A stretch of 64,000 nucleotides of DNA from Azolla caroliniana. Lineage: Eukaryota; Polypodiophyta. A model generated the notes under the pieces. The model saw only the letters and a list, made by a program, of their open reading frames with translations. It made no database searches and had not been told where the DNA came from. Positions 12,551-23,505 of the stretch are shown piece after piece. Within the stretch, counting starts at the first letter, position 1. Every line of letters starts with the position of its first letter. A program made the translations under genes and the position numbers. The stretch covers positions 17,422,001-17,486,000 of the forward strand of contig JBHGNT010000017.1 in the NCBI GenBank assembly GCA_043228905.1, in the 5' to 3' direction.

Positions 12551-13066
12551 GCATATAAAAAATGAAGGATTATGCACATCGAAACATAATAAACTAAATA
12601 TGGTCTACAAGACATACATCATACAGACCTCTCTAGCTCATGCTGGCGGATACCAAAGACATCACCATATAGAGGTTGTCGAAACTATATATTCAACGCA
12701 AACCATATCAAATGAAGCCCACATGTTCGCTACTGTTTTAATTTGCTTCTATGTAGGAATGCAATCAATTGTCTTCTCTGTTTTTCCCCTTCCTTGCTCA
12801 AGAATAAAGCATATAAAAAATGAAGGATTATGCACATCGAAACATAATAAACTAAATATGGTCTACAGGACATACATCATATAGACCTCTCTAGCTCATG
12901 CTGGCGGATACCAAAGACATCACCATATAGAGGTTGTCGAAACTATATATTCAACGCAAACCAGATCAAATGAGGCCCACATGTTCGCTACTGTTTCAAT
13001 TTGCTTCCGTGTAGGAATGCAATCAACTAGTTGTCTTCTCTATTTTTCCCCTTCCTTGCTCACGAT
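12551..13066. repeat. 258-bp tandem duplication
   Basis: Two copies in direct orientation begin with GCATATAAAAAATGAAGG at 12551 and 12809, a 258-bp offset. They differ at only a handful of positions plus a small insertion near the end of copy 2 (CAACTAGTTGTC against CAATTGTC). Both finish with CCTTGCTCA. The duplication lies upstream of NAA20 and is young. It creates a longer open frame across the copy junction, which I do not treat as a gene. Confidence 0.9.
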
Positions 13067-13262
13067 GAATGAAATTCCAATGTTCAATTTTCTCCTCCCA
13101 CACCATACATAGTTTATATATATATATATGGGTCACCAGAGGGTTACTTGGGCCAAAGAGAAAGAACCTGGTTAGCCGAGTTTACCGATCCAATGGAGAT
13201 TTACAATGGTTACACACATACAGACATATCTTTATGAGCCAAGGAATGGACACATACATAAA

Positions 13263-13527
13263 AGAGAAACAGAGTAAGAGCAAAAAAACAGAGTGAAAGA
13301 GAAACAGAGAAAGAGAGAAAAAAACAGAGTGAAAGAGAAACAGAGTAAGAGGAAAAAAAAGAGTGAAAGAGAAACAGAGTAAGAGAGAAAAAAACAGAGT
13401 GAAAGAGAAACAGAGTAAGAGAGAAAAAAAAACAGAGTGAAAGAGATTCAGAGGAACAGAGTTAGAAGAAAAAAACAGAGTGAAAGAGAAACAGAGTAAG
13501 AGGAAAAAAAAAACAGAGTGAGAGAGA
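13263..13527 (+). repeat. Purine-only tandem array (GAGAAACAGAGT type)
   Basis: About seven imperfect copies of a 35-45-bp unit built from GAAACAGAGTAAGAG and AAAAACAGAGTGAAAGA fill this stretch, which is nearly free of C and T on the plus strand. It ends about ten bases before the NAA20 start codon, so it most likely forms a GA-rich 5' leader or core promoter. Confidence 0.85.
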
Positions 13528-13537
13528 AGTGCAGAGG

Positions 13538-16500
13538 ATGACAACAATTCGTCGCTTCTGCTGCGAGGATCTGCTCAGATTTAGCTCAGTCAATCTCGAC
13601 CATCTCACTGAAACTGTAAGGCTTTTATTCCCTAATTCCTATCAGAAAGAGAGATTTTCATTGGTTTGATGCATTTTTTTCTGTTTCTTTTCTTTTTGTA
13701 TGATATCTGATCTTGCATCCAGAAACAAACAATTCTTTTCTGGGTTTCCTTTGTTTTTTTTTCCTGTTCTGTTGCAGTTCAATATGTCTTTCTATCTCAC
13801 ATACTTGGCGAGATGGCCGGACTTCTTCCATGTTGCCGAAGGTCCAGGAGGGAGCATCATGGGCTACAGTAAGCAAATTCCTTCTTGTTTTAAGAAACAG
13901 AAAGAAAAAAGGAACTCCAAAACGACTTTGCTTGTTTATTCATTTCCTCCTAATGCTCCCCAAAAGTTTCATTATTTCTACCAATTGTCTTGGCCAACCC
14001 CCTCTATACAGAGAGGATGATAAAGTAGAGAGACATAGCCAATGGGGTATGATTGAGATGTCCGTTTCAACTGTTCAGTGATTTGATGTCATTACTTTGA
14101 TACACTGATGTGGCAAGTAGTTTAGAAGAAGTGATATATTGTGGAAAAAAGATGTGTGAAACTAAGGAGTTGAACCCATGACCTTGTGTTGATAGTCTAA
14201 ATAGCTGACTACAGGCACACCTATTTCGTTCATTCTACAGTTCAACTTATAATGGAGAATTTATGTTTTTTAAAAATAGCAGCATCCACTGTTACGGAGG
14301 GTCGTCTATTTTAAAGGTATTTACAAGGAAGACATCTCCATGTTCTCCTTTTGTAGGTCCATGCCATCCTTTTTTATGTTTCCATGTCCAAGTGTATCAA
14401 TTTAAAGAGAATGAAGAGATTTAAGAGATACATTTTGCATGCACTGCTATAATACACAAGAGGCCAGTATTATAGTAAGCCTAAAAACGGGAACCTTATC
14501 TCCAGCCACAAAATAATGCAATGCCATCCTTTTTTATGTTTCCATGTCCAAGTGTATCAATTTAAAGAGAATGAAGAGATTTAAGAGATACATTTTGCAT
14601 GCACTGCTATAATACACAAGAGGCCAGTATTATAGTAAGCCTAAAAACGGGAACCTTATCTCCAGCCACAAAATAATGCAATGCCATCCTTTTTTATGTT
14701 TCCATGTCCAAGTGTATCAATTTAAAGAGAATGAAGAGATTTAAGAGATACATTTTGCATGCACTGCTATAATACACAAGAGGCCAGTATTATAGTAAGC
14801 CTAAAAACGGGAACCTTATCTCCAGCCACAAAATAATGCAATGCCATCCTTTTTTATGTTTCCATGTCCAAGTGTATCAATTTAAAGAGAATGAAGAGAT
14901 TTAAGAGATACATTTTGCATGCACTGCTATAATACACAAGAGGCCAGTATTATAGTAAGCCTAAAAACGGGAACCTTATCTCCAGCCACAAAATAATGCA
15001 ATGCCATCCTTTTTTATGTTTCCATGTCCAAGTGTATCAATTTAAAGAGAATGAAGAGATTTAAGAGATACATTTTGCATGCACTGCTATAATACACAAG
15101 AGGCCAGTATTATAGTAAGCCTAAAAACGGGAACCTTATCTCCAGCCACAAAATAATGCAATGCCATCCTTTTTTATGTTTCCATGTCCAAGTGTATCAA
15201 TTTAAAGAGAATGAAGAGATTTAAGAGATACATTTTGCATGCACTGCTATAATACACAAGAGGCCAGTATTATAGTAAGCCTAAAAACGGGAACCTTATC
15301 TCCAGCCACAAAATAATGCAATGCCATCCTTTTTTATGTTTCCATGTCCAAGTGTATCAATTTAAAGAGAATGAAGAGATTTAAGAGATACATTTTGCAT
15401 GCACTGCTATAATACACAAGAGGCCAGTATTATAGTAAGCCTAAAAACGGGAACCTTATCTCCAGCCACAAAATAATGCAATGCCATCCTTTTTTATGTT
15501 TCCATGTCCAAGTGTATCAATTTAAAGAGAATGAAGAGATTTAAGAGATACATTTTGCATGCACTGCTATAATACACAAGAGGCCAGTATTATAGTAAGC
15601 CTAAAAACGGGAACCTTATCTCCAGCCACAAAATAATGCAATGCCATCCTTTTTTATGTTTCCATGTCCAAGTGTATCAATTTAAAGAGAATGAAGAGAT
15701 TTAAGAGATACATTTTGCATGCACTGCTATAATACACAAGAGGCCAGTATTATAGTAAGCCTAAAAACGGGAACCTTATCTCCAGCCACAAAATAATGCA
15801 ATGCCATCCTTTTTTATGTTTCCATGTCCAAGTGTATCAATTTAAAGAGAATGAAGAGATTTAAGAGATACATTTTGCATGCACTGCTATAATACACAAG
15901 AGGCCAGTATTATAGTAAGCCTAAAAACGGGAACCTTATCTCCAGCCACAAAATAATGCAAGTGACCTTGATTGCTCACTGTGCTAAATTCTTCAAGGTG
16001 GTAACTACTATTGTATTTGAATGAGGACATATGCCTGCGAGAGTTCTGAGATCTCTTATGGAGTTATAATTGGTATCATCGAAGAATACATGAATAATTT
16101 GTAGTATCCTAATGTCCTCTAAGCTAGACTAGGTTGCTAATAGTCCAGAGGCATTGATGAATCAATCCTTCAGAACATGTTATTGGATTGAATATTTTGA
16201 AATCAATGGCATTGGCAAAGTTTCCTCGACCACTTACGAAGAAAGGAATTGTTGAAAGATCTGCCTTGCATTAGAACCATGGGTTAATTGGACTTTTTTC
16301 TGTGGTGTGTAGTTATGGGAAAAGTTGAAGGGGAACGGGAGTCATGGCATGGTCATGTTACAGCTGTTACTGTAGCACCAGAGTACCGAAGACAACAACT
16401 TGCAAAGAAGTTAATGAACATTCTAGAAAACATCAGTGAGAAGACGTAGGTTCTGTTATGTTTTAAAGGGTATTACTCTCTTTTGTCGGGCCACAATCTT

Positions 16501-16945
16501 ATTGTGTCTGGATCGAGAGGTAATGAATGTGCTTTATTACATGTTACAGGTATAATGCATTCTTTGTCGATTTGTTTGTGAGAGCTTCAAATGCTCCAGC
16601 AATAAAGATGTATGAGAAGGTTAGTAACTCTGGATCGTCAATTTCCAAACCTGATGTTTCTTAATGAATACTAATGGAGAGAGTGTACGTATCCTCATGG
16701 CCATATTTGTAGCTCGGATATGTAATTTATCGCCGTGTTTTGCGATATTATTCAGGTGACGAAGATGGTTTAGGTGAGTATTGAAAATGTGCTGCATTTG
16801 AATCGTAAGGCTTTCATAAATTTCATTGTTGATGGGCATATGCGTATTGACAGATATGAGGAAAGCACTCCCGAGGGATGTCAACAAGAAATCCATTATA
16901 CCTTTGCAGAAGCCTGTCACCCCTGAAGAGTTGGAATATGATTAG
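13538..16945 (+). CDS. NAA20: N-alpha-acetyltransferase 20, NatB catalytic subunit
   Basis: Six coding exons: 13538-13615, 13778-13868, 16313-16445, 16550-16619, 16713-16773 and 16854-16945 (stop TAG at 16943). All five introns are GT-AG and every junction keeps phase, giving 174 residues, the usual length of plant NAA20. The protein begins MTTIRRFCCEDLLRFSSVNL and continues through NMSFYLTYLARWPDFF, both hallmarks of NatB catalytic subunits. The GNAT acetyl-CoA loop is visible as VAPEYRRQQLAKKLM (about residues 73-87), followed by FVDLFVRASNAPAIKMYEKLGY. It ends KPVTPEELEYD. NatB acetylates nascent proteins starting Met-Asp, Met-Glu, Met-Asn or Met-Gln at the ribosome, together with the NAA25 subunit. 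Intron 2 is swollen to 2.4 kb by a 1.6-kb satellite array. A CAG at about 17122 may mark a 3'-leader intron. Confidence 0.96.
14361..15960. repeat. Ten perfect head-to-tail 160-bp repeats inside NAA20 intron 2
   Basis: The unit starts ATGCCATCCTTTTTTATG and ends CAAAATAATGCA. Starts fall at 14361, 14521, 14681, 14841, 15001, 15161, 15321, 15481, 15641 and 15801, exactly 160 bp apart, and the array ends at 15960. I see no base difference between copies. Flanking intron sequence is single copy. Such identity over 1.6 kb means very recent amplification, gene conversion, or a repeat-resolution error in the assembly. The unit has no open frame of note. Confidence 0.97.
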
Positions 16946-19290
16946 CTTTCCTTTTGACACTGCTAAAGGTTAATGACAGGTTTTTCTTTGAAGTTTTTTT
17001 TAGCATTTATTGTTATGAGAGGCTATTGGTTTCAAACCACAATTGAGGTGAAACCATTTCGAGAGAGGGCATTATATTTGTGTATTTACAACTAAACCCA
17101 ATTTTTCTTTGTTTGTTTCAGGAAGTTAGTAAGCGCCGGATGATTGGGTTTAAGGAGTTTCTGATATGCTGCCTGTATTGGCTTCTCTAATAAGAAGAAT
17201 AGCATTGCATGTTTGTTAGATGATAGGGAAGAGAGGGAGGCCGGGACCTCTGGTGATGTTAAGATTCATATTTGGAATCTCCGGAAGCAAAATGTAGTCT
17301 ACTCTCTGAGTCTGTCTTTGAGCTGTATTGAATAATACATCATTTTCAACAGTGATAGAAGAATGATATGGAATGTGTCTCAATTCTTGATCAATCTGTT
17401 CGCCAATGGTATTGATTGTATTCAGCTGTATCTTTGCTAAGATTTGGAGAGCTATTTACTTGAGAGTTGCACAGCAGTCATTGCACCTGTTGAAAGTCAA
17501 GATTGGAGCATGTAATTCCCAGTCAGTCATGCATCAGGCCTCACATCTCGTGTTCAGGTATTAGATTTATATAGTAAATGTAAAGAAGTGGCTCATATCA
17601 TGCTTCCATATACCAAGCTGGTGCAAAGTTATCCTCTTGATTATTAATAGCTGTTGAACATGAACGGCAATGATCGGATGTGTAGACATGCATGAGATTT
17701 ATTCAATGAATTTGACTTAAATTTGCAAGTTTTGCCATGTCTTTCCACACAACATGGCATTTCTCCTGACTTACATCTCTGATACTATTACATGATTAAG
17801 ATTGATTCATTGAATTGGGCTTAAACTGTGAAGTTTTGGGCGTGTCTTTCTACAAACACGGCATTTCTTGTGACATATACCTCTGGTGTGATGCCCTCCG
17901 TTTTATAGACTATCTCATGTGTAGTAGAAGATCTTTGATGATTAAAGCAATACTTGTTTTGAATTACTTGATGCATTGAAAATGCAACAATGTTGAAGCT
18001 ACCCATATGATTGTAAGGATTACAAACTTTTAAGTTCTCGAATGCTTTGACATATTCATGAGAAAATACCAACTAGTCTAGTCCATATACACAATAGATT
18101 AAAAAATCAAAGCAAGACTTAAATCCTTGAAGTTTGATATCCCCTAGGATTGAAACAAGCCAATTCTACATGAAGTCCATGAGATGCACAAGTAGTTGAA
18201 GTACCTGTTTCAACATTTAAAATAAAATCTTCCAAATGATTGAAGATCTATAGTATGGTATCATATTTGTCATACCTACGGTTTTAATGCCCTTTAAAGT
18301 TATCCAAGAGGGCATAACGAGAGGGTGATTGATAAGGTTCATGTGTACATAAGGTTAATATTCAGATATAAACATGCGTACTGGTGGATAAACAACAATC
18401 ACACCCACAATTCCAAGTTAATTGCAATCATAAAGGGAAAGTTAGTGAGACAAACCAAAAACTACATTGTCATCACAACACAATGATAAAAATGAAAATG
18501 TATGTTGGAATTTTGAAAGGCTCAATATGATTTTTTTTCTGAAGTTTCCATCAGCAAAATCTTCTGCTTTGAACTGAAGGTCGATCAAACAAATTAACAT
18601 CAGTATGGACATCAAGAATCATTAACTCTGGAAGTTAAGCTATTCTTGCATTCAAATCTATGTATAGACCAATTCTGCAACCACCAAATTTGGCACATAT
18701 GATATTGCTGCTCTCTACTAACTAATAGTGTGCGTAACATATGATATATACCGTGAGATACAATGGTGATTTACGACCGACATCTTTGGCGTAACACAAA
18801 TGTATTGTTAGACGCTGAAATGTGGGCGTAGAAATGATGTAATAATATACTCCTCTGTTTCTATTGCCTTCATTGATACCCTGGTCTGGAAACAGAGCAT
18901 CACTGCAATGGTTGTGAATGAAATGATGGAGATCATGAAAAGCCTAGATGAAGTTCCTCCGGGAAAGATTGTGGGATCCAGAAGAATACTTGGAAATCAT
19001 CCCCCATGGCTGTGGGAGACAGAAAATCTTACCACACATCTGAGAATACCCTATTTTACATCAAGCAAAGCAAGGAACCAAGATGTATTCTGTTTTTTGT
19101 CTTGTTTTGAAAGTCATGTGATGTAATGTTCCCCCACCTTTTCTCTGCTGGCATTTCAGTCATCTTGCCTAAGGTGCAATAAACACGGAAAAAGCTTAAA
19201 GATAACACTTCACAATGTGCAACATTTGTGTGCCCATACTGTAGAAACAGGGGCAGTTTCACATGTCTCTTTGTGTATTTTTGTTCTCCA
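16946..19290. other. NAA20 3' region and spacer
   Basis: The first few hundred bases after the NAA20 stop are probably its 3' untranslated region. The rest shows no gene. A 72-codon plus-strand frame at 18908-19126 (MVVNEMMEIMKSLDEVPPGK) could be a 5' exon of PPR gene 2, but it has no PPR homology and I cannot show splicing. Confidence 0.4.
17694..17890. repeat. Diverged tandem duplication of about 104 bp
   Basis: A segment running from GAGATTTATTCAATGAATTTG to ACTTACATCTCTGAT is followed by a second, more diverged version from GATTGATTCATTGAATTGGG to ACATATACCTCTGG. Both contain an inner palindromic-looking stretch (CCATGT..ACATGGCATTTC and CGTGT..CACGGCATTTC). Confidence 0.6.
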
Positions 19291-19291
19291 G

Positions 19292-19365
19292 ATATTTGTG
19301 GATGTGGGATTCATAAATGATGCTTACTACATCTTCGAATCGATTGTTGTATCAATCCGAGCTTT
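19292..19365 (+). pseudogene. Out-of-frame PPR S-motif piece upstream of PPR gene 2
   Basis: After a plausible acceptor (CTCCAG at 19286-19291) the frame reads VDVGFINDAYYIFESIVVSIRA, which looks like the second half of a PPR S motif (compare CGLLNDAQxIFExIPVR). The expected next motif, SWDSLITSYIKSG, lies in another frame. Dropping one T from the TTT at 19363-19365 would join them. Either a one-base insertion has cut the 5' end off PPR gene 2, or this is a sequencing error. The ATG at 19317 overlaps this piece. Confidence 0.5.
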
Positions 19366-22300
19366 CATGGGATTCTCTTATTACAAGCTATATCAAAAGT
19401 GGAAATACAGAGAAAGCTTTTGCACTCTATGGAGAACAGCAGAAGGATGTGTCTGTGTCTATTAGCGGACATACATATGTGGCATTGCTTCAAGCTTGTG
19501 GAAAATGCCAGGATTTAAAGAGAGGTCTTGAAATACACGATAAGGTGGACGTATTAGGATTGCTGAAAAGCGATATTTTTATTGGGAATTCATTGATTGA
19601 TATGTATGCAAAGTGTGGGTCTCTTGAGAAAGCACAACAAGTGTTTGATACACTGCTTGTTCGGGACGTGGTGTCTTGGACTTCATTGATTTCAGGATAT
19701 TCTGAACATGGCCATGGGGAAGAGGCACTCAACTACTTTAAACGCATGCGAGTTGAAGCTATGTCTCCAAATTCAGTTACGATTCTTTGCATTTTGAAAG
19801 CATGTGTCAGCATTGGAGCGGTGGACAAAGGTGAAGCAATACATGCTGAGGTTGAAGGGAGTATTTTGTATGGAAGAGATCTGGCAGTTTGGAACACCTT
19901 GATTGATATGTACATCAAATGTGGATTACTTTCTAAAGCATGCATATTGTTTGACAGCCTTTCGGTCCATAATGTTGTGTCATGGACCACACTTATATCT
20001 GGATACACTGATAATGGTCTTGGTGAAGAAGCACTCAAGTGTTTTGAACAAATGCAAATGGAGGGTATCTTTCCAGATGTCTTCACCTTTGCTTGCAGTT
20101 TTAAAGCTTGTGCTAGTGTAGGAGCTGTAAGGAAAGGAGAAGAAATTCATGTTAGCCTTGGAGAAAAAGGTTTGGAAAGAGACATTTTCCTTTGCAATGC
20201 ATTGATTGACATGTATGCGAAAAATGGGTACTTCACAAATGCACAGGACTTGCTTTACAAGATTCAGGTTCCTGAAGTTGTTTCATGGACTACTTTGATC
20301 TCAGGATATGCTGAGTGTGGCCTTGGAGATCAAGCACTTAATTGTTTTGAGCAGATGCAATTTGAGGGTGTTCTTCCAAATAGTGCCACTTTTTGTGGTA
20401 GCTTACAAGCATGTTGCCACATGAGAAACATTAACACAATTCAAAGAATTCATGCAAAGATTGCATGGTTGGGTATTTTGGACAAGGACATTGTTATTCT
20501 TAACACATTGCTTGGTACATATATTAAATGCAAATCCCTCATAGAAGCACAGAAAGTCTTTGAAAGGACACGTGTTCGAGATGTAGTTATATGGACAACA
20601 CTTGTGGCAGGATATATAGAATATGGGGATGGGAATAGAGCACTACAATGTTTGGAGCAGATGCAACATGATGATATCACTCCAGACATTGTTACATTAG
20701 TCTTCAGTTTGAAAGCGTGTGGCTGCCTAGGAGATCAAAAGAAGATTGAAATTTGTCATAGTGAGATGGTGGAAAAGGGACTGGACCAGGAAGTTGTTGC
20801 AGCAAGCACATTGGTGGATATCTATGCGAAATGTGGTTTGGTTGTGGAAGCACAGGATATCTTTGAGAAGCTTCCTTTCCAAGGTATCGCCTCATGGAAC
20901 GCCTTGATTGGAGGATATGCTGAACAAGGGGATGGTGAAAAAGCTCTTGAATATTATGATCGAATGGTACTTTTAGGAGTTCCACCAGATTCTTACACAA
21001 TAGTTTCCAGCCTAAAAGCTTGTTCTGATATAGGATACTTAGACAAAGGTAGAGAAATACACGCGGAGATCATGAAGAAGGGGTATATGGAAAATAGTGG
21101 AATCAGCAACATGCTAGTTGATTTTTATGGCCAATGTGGTTTAGTCTACATTGCACAGAAAATCTTTGACAAGTTTCGATTCAAAGACATTGTATCATGG
21201 AATGCACTAATTACAGCATATGCTGAATTCGGACATGCTGAAGAAGCACTTGCATGTCTTAGGAAGATGCAACTCGGTGGCATTACCCCAAATGCCATCA
21301 CATATACTAGCATCTTGAAAGTTTGTGTTAACATAGGATTCACAGAAAGTGCCAAAGAAATTCATGATGAAATAGAGAAGGAAGGGTTATTGGAAAAAGA
21401 CATTTTTATTGGCAATAGCTTAGTTGATATGTATGCGAAATGTGGTTTGCTCGCGAAGGCAAAGCAAGTATTTAATAAACTCCCTGAATTGAGTGTTGTC
21501 TCATGGACAGCGTTAATTGCAGGGTATTCTGAACACGAGCATTGTGAGGATGCACTGAAATGTTTCCAAGAGATGCAACTTCATGGCATTTCCCCTAATT
21601 CTGTCACATTTATTTGTAGCTTAAAAGCATGTGGTAATCTACGAGCTATAGGACAAGGTCAAGAAATACATTCTCAAATCACAAGCAAGGGGCTTTTAGA
21701 AAAAAATCTTGTGATTGGCAATGGTTTGATAGATATGTATGCTAAATGTGCCTGTCTTGTAGAGGCATATGAAGTGTTTGACAAGCTTCTAGTCCGAAAT
21801 GTCATCTCATGGACTGCACTTATTGCAGCATGTGTCGAGTGTGGCCATGATGATGAAGCACTGAAGTGTTTTGAAAAGATGCGACAACATGGTGTTTCAC
21901 CTGATGCTTCAACATTTATTTACTGTTTAAGAGCTTGTGGAAGTATAGGAGCCAAGTTCAGAGGCCTTGAAATACATGCTGAAATTGAAAGAATGGGCTT
22001 GCAAGATCAGATCCTTGTTTCTTTGGTTGATATGTATGCCAAATGTGGTAGGCTTGCCATGGCACAGCAAGTATTCAGCAAACTTTCAGTAAGAAATCCG
22101 GCATCGTGGAATGCGTTAATTGCAGGGTTTGCAGAGCACGGCGATGCTCAGGAAGTGTTGCGATGCATAGGGACAATGTGGCTTGAGGACATCTTTCCGA
22201 ATGCTAAAACGTTTGTTCATGGTTTGAAAGCATGTCAGATTGTACAAGACATGGGCAGTGGTCGGGTATTACACGCCGAGATTGAAGGTGAAACCTTAAT

Positions 22301-23141
22301 GGCAGGAGATCTTATTGGAAACTCTTTAATTGAAATGTACACCAGTTGCGGTGCACTTGAAGATGCACAAGAGGTTTTTAATCACCTTCCCACTCACGAT
22401 GTTGTTTCATGGACCGTGTTAATCTCTGCTTACACTGAACATGAAAATGGTGTTGAAGCATTGAAGTGTTTCTCAGAAATGCAAACTGATGGTGTCCCCC
22501 CAGATCTCATTACGTTTGTTTGCACATTAAAAGCTTGCGGTGATGTTGGAGCAAAAGAGAAGGGGCTAGAATTACATGCTGAGATAGAAAGGAAAGGCTT
22601 TTCCCGACAAAATTTGTCAGTGTGCAATACTCTGGTGAATATGTATGCCAAATGTGGTTTGATTCTTGAAGCACGAAAAATGTTTGAAAGCCTTAATGTT
22701 CGTGATGTAGTTTCTTGGAATGCATTAATGACAGGATATGTGGAGTTGGGAGATAGTGAGACTGTTTTCCAATCTTTTGATACAATGCTACAGCAAGGTT
22801 TTAAGCCAGATGAAGTCACACTCCTTGTTATTCTCAATGCATGCCGCCACATGGGTCTCTTTGATAAGTACCAGAGTTATTTAGAGTCGATGAGCCAAAG
22901 TTACGGAATTGACCCAACTGTCAAACATGTTACTGGGATGGTTGATTCACTTTGCCACTCTGGCCAATTAGATGTTGCAGTCGAGATTATTGAGAGAATG
23001 CCATCACGTCCAAATCTTGTGATGTGGCGGTCTGTGTTAAGTATGTGTAAGCGGTGGGGAAATTCCACAATTGGGAGAGAAGCTTTCGATAAAACTATTT
23101 GTCTTGGCATAAATAATTCCATTGATTACCCCTTGACATAA
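19317..23141 (+). CDS. Giant PLS-class PPR protein 2 (about 36 repeats, truncated E1)
   Basis: A single uninterrupted frame of 1,274 residues, about twice the length of its neighbours. Eleven S-P-L repeat sets can be read in order. Their S motifs include SLIDMYAKCG, TLIDMYIKCG, ALIDMYAKNG, TLLGTYIKCK, TLVDIYAKCG, MLVDFYGQCG, SLVDMYAKCG, GLIDMYAKCA, SLIEMYTSCG and TLVNMYAKCG. The sets are preceded by one P-L pair and closed by a P2-L2-S2 ending, about 36 motifs in all. An E1 domain starts at about residue 1234 (MWRSVLSMCKRWGN) but stops after some 40 residues, without E2, E+ or DYW. The first 16 residues (MMLTTSSNRLLYQSEL) are the wrong-frame reading of an S motif, so the true 5' end is doubtful; see the entry at 19292. 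PLS proteins act in plastids or mitochondria on RNA. No transit peptide is visible, which again points to missing 5' coding sequence. Confidence 0.92.
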   Translation: MMLTTSSNRLLYQSELSWDSLITSYIKSGNTEKAFALYGEQQKDVSVSISGHTYVALLQACGKCQDLKRGLEIHDKVDVLGLLKSDIFIGNSLIDMYAKCGSLEKAQQVFDTLLVRDVVSWTSLISGYSEHGHGEEALNYFKRMRVEAMSPNSVTILCILKACVSIGAVDKGEAIHAEVEGSILYGRDLAVWNTLIDMYIKCGLLSKACILFDSLSVHNVVSWTTLISGYTDNGLGEEALKCFEQMQMEGIFPDVFTFACSFKACASVGAVRKGEEIHVSLGEKGLERDIFLCNALIDMYAKNGYFTNAQDLLYKIQVPEVVSWTTLISGYAECGLGDQALNCFEQMQFEGVLPNSATFCGSLQACCHMRNINTIQRIHAKIAWLGILDKDIVILNTLLGTYIKCKSLIEAQKVFERTRVRDVVIWTTLVAGYIEYGDGNRALQCLEQMQHDDITPDIVTLVFSLKACGCLGDQKKIEICHSEMVEKGLDQEVVAASTLVDIYAKCGLVVEAQDIFEKLPFQGIASWNALIGGYAEQGDGEKALEYYDRMVLLGVPPDSYTIVSSLKACSDIGYLDKGREIHAEIMKKGYMENSGISNMLVDFYGQCGLVYIAQKIFDKFRFKDIVSWNALITAYAEFGHAEEALACLRKMQLGGITPNAITYTSILKVCVNIGFTESAKEIHDEIEKEGLLEKDIFIGNSLVDMYAKCGLLAKAKQVFNKLPELSVVSWTALIAGYSEHEHCEDALKCFQEMQLHGISPNSVTFICSLKACGNLRAIGQGQEIHSQITSKGLLEKNLVIGNGLIDMYAKCACLVEAYEVFDKLLVRNVISWTALIAACVECGHDDEALKCFEKMRQHGVSPDASTFIYCLRACGSIGAKFRGLEIHAEIERMGLQDQILVSLVDMYAKCGRLAMAQQVFSKLSVRNPASWNALIAGFAEHGDAQEVLRCIGTMWLEDIFPNAKTFVHGLKACQIVQDMGSGRVLHAEIEGETLMAGDLIGNSLIEMYTSCGALEDAQEVFNHLPTHDVVSWTVLISAYTEHENGVEALKCFSEMQTDGVPPDLITFVCTLKACGDVGAKEKGLELHAEIERKGFSRQNLSVCNTLVNMYAKCGLILEARKMFESLNVRDVVSWNALMTGYVELGDSETVFQSFDTMLQQGFKPDEVTLLVILNACRHMGLFDKYQSYLESMSQSYGIDPTVKHVTGMVDSLCHSGQLDVAVEIIERMPSRPNLVMWRSVLSMCKRWGNSTIGREAFDKTICLGINNSIDYPLT

Positions 23142-23505
23142 AGTTAAAATCTGATTTGTTTAGTGGCAACATCATTCATACAAACTTGAACACTAGGGAA
23201 ATACCAAGAGAGCAGCTTTAAATAAAACACAATGTCTTAGCATAACTAACTTGGCTGATACCCCGTTGGTACAAAACTGAAATCTAATACCTTTGATACA
23301 GAAACTAAACACTGGGAAAATACAACAATTGAGAAAGCTTTTGATAAAACCATGTCATGACGTAATTAAGTCAGTTGATTACAGAAACTTAACACTGGGA
23401 AAATACAACAATTGAGAAAGCTTTTGATAAAACCATGTCTTGACATAATTAATTCAGTTGATTACCCCTTAATAAAAAACTAAAATCTGTTGTGTTTAGT
23501 ATGTT
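23055..23505 (+). repeat. Four tandem copies of the 3' end of PPR gene 2
   Basis: The segment encoding the end of the E1 domain plus the stop (about 23055-23160, from GGGGAAATTCCACAATTGGG to GATTTGTTTAGT) recurs downstream in worn form at about 23187-23290, 23303-23386 and 23387-23505. Shared landmarks are GGGAAAATACAACAATTG, AAAGCTTTTGATAAAACCATG, CTTGACATAATTAA and GTTGATTACCCCTT. Copies 3 and 4 are nearly identical to each other. Only copy 1 is translated. Confidence 0.8.

Noticed and set aside
12444-12884. 146-codon plus-strand frame
   Set aside because: It runs through the junction of the 258-bp tandem duplication. Its second half repeats the first and it has no domain.
13182-13547. 121-codon minus-strand frame of Phe/Leu/Ser/Val repeats
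   Set aside because: It is the complement of the purine-only array upstream of NAA20, kept open by the repeat composition.
14361-15960. CRISPR-like array
   Set aside because: The repeats are contiguous 160-bp units with no spacers, in a eukaryotic intron; this is satellite DNA.
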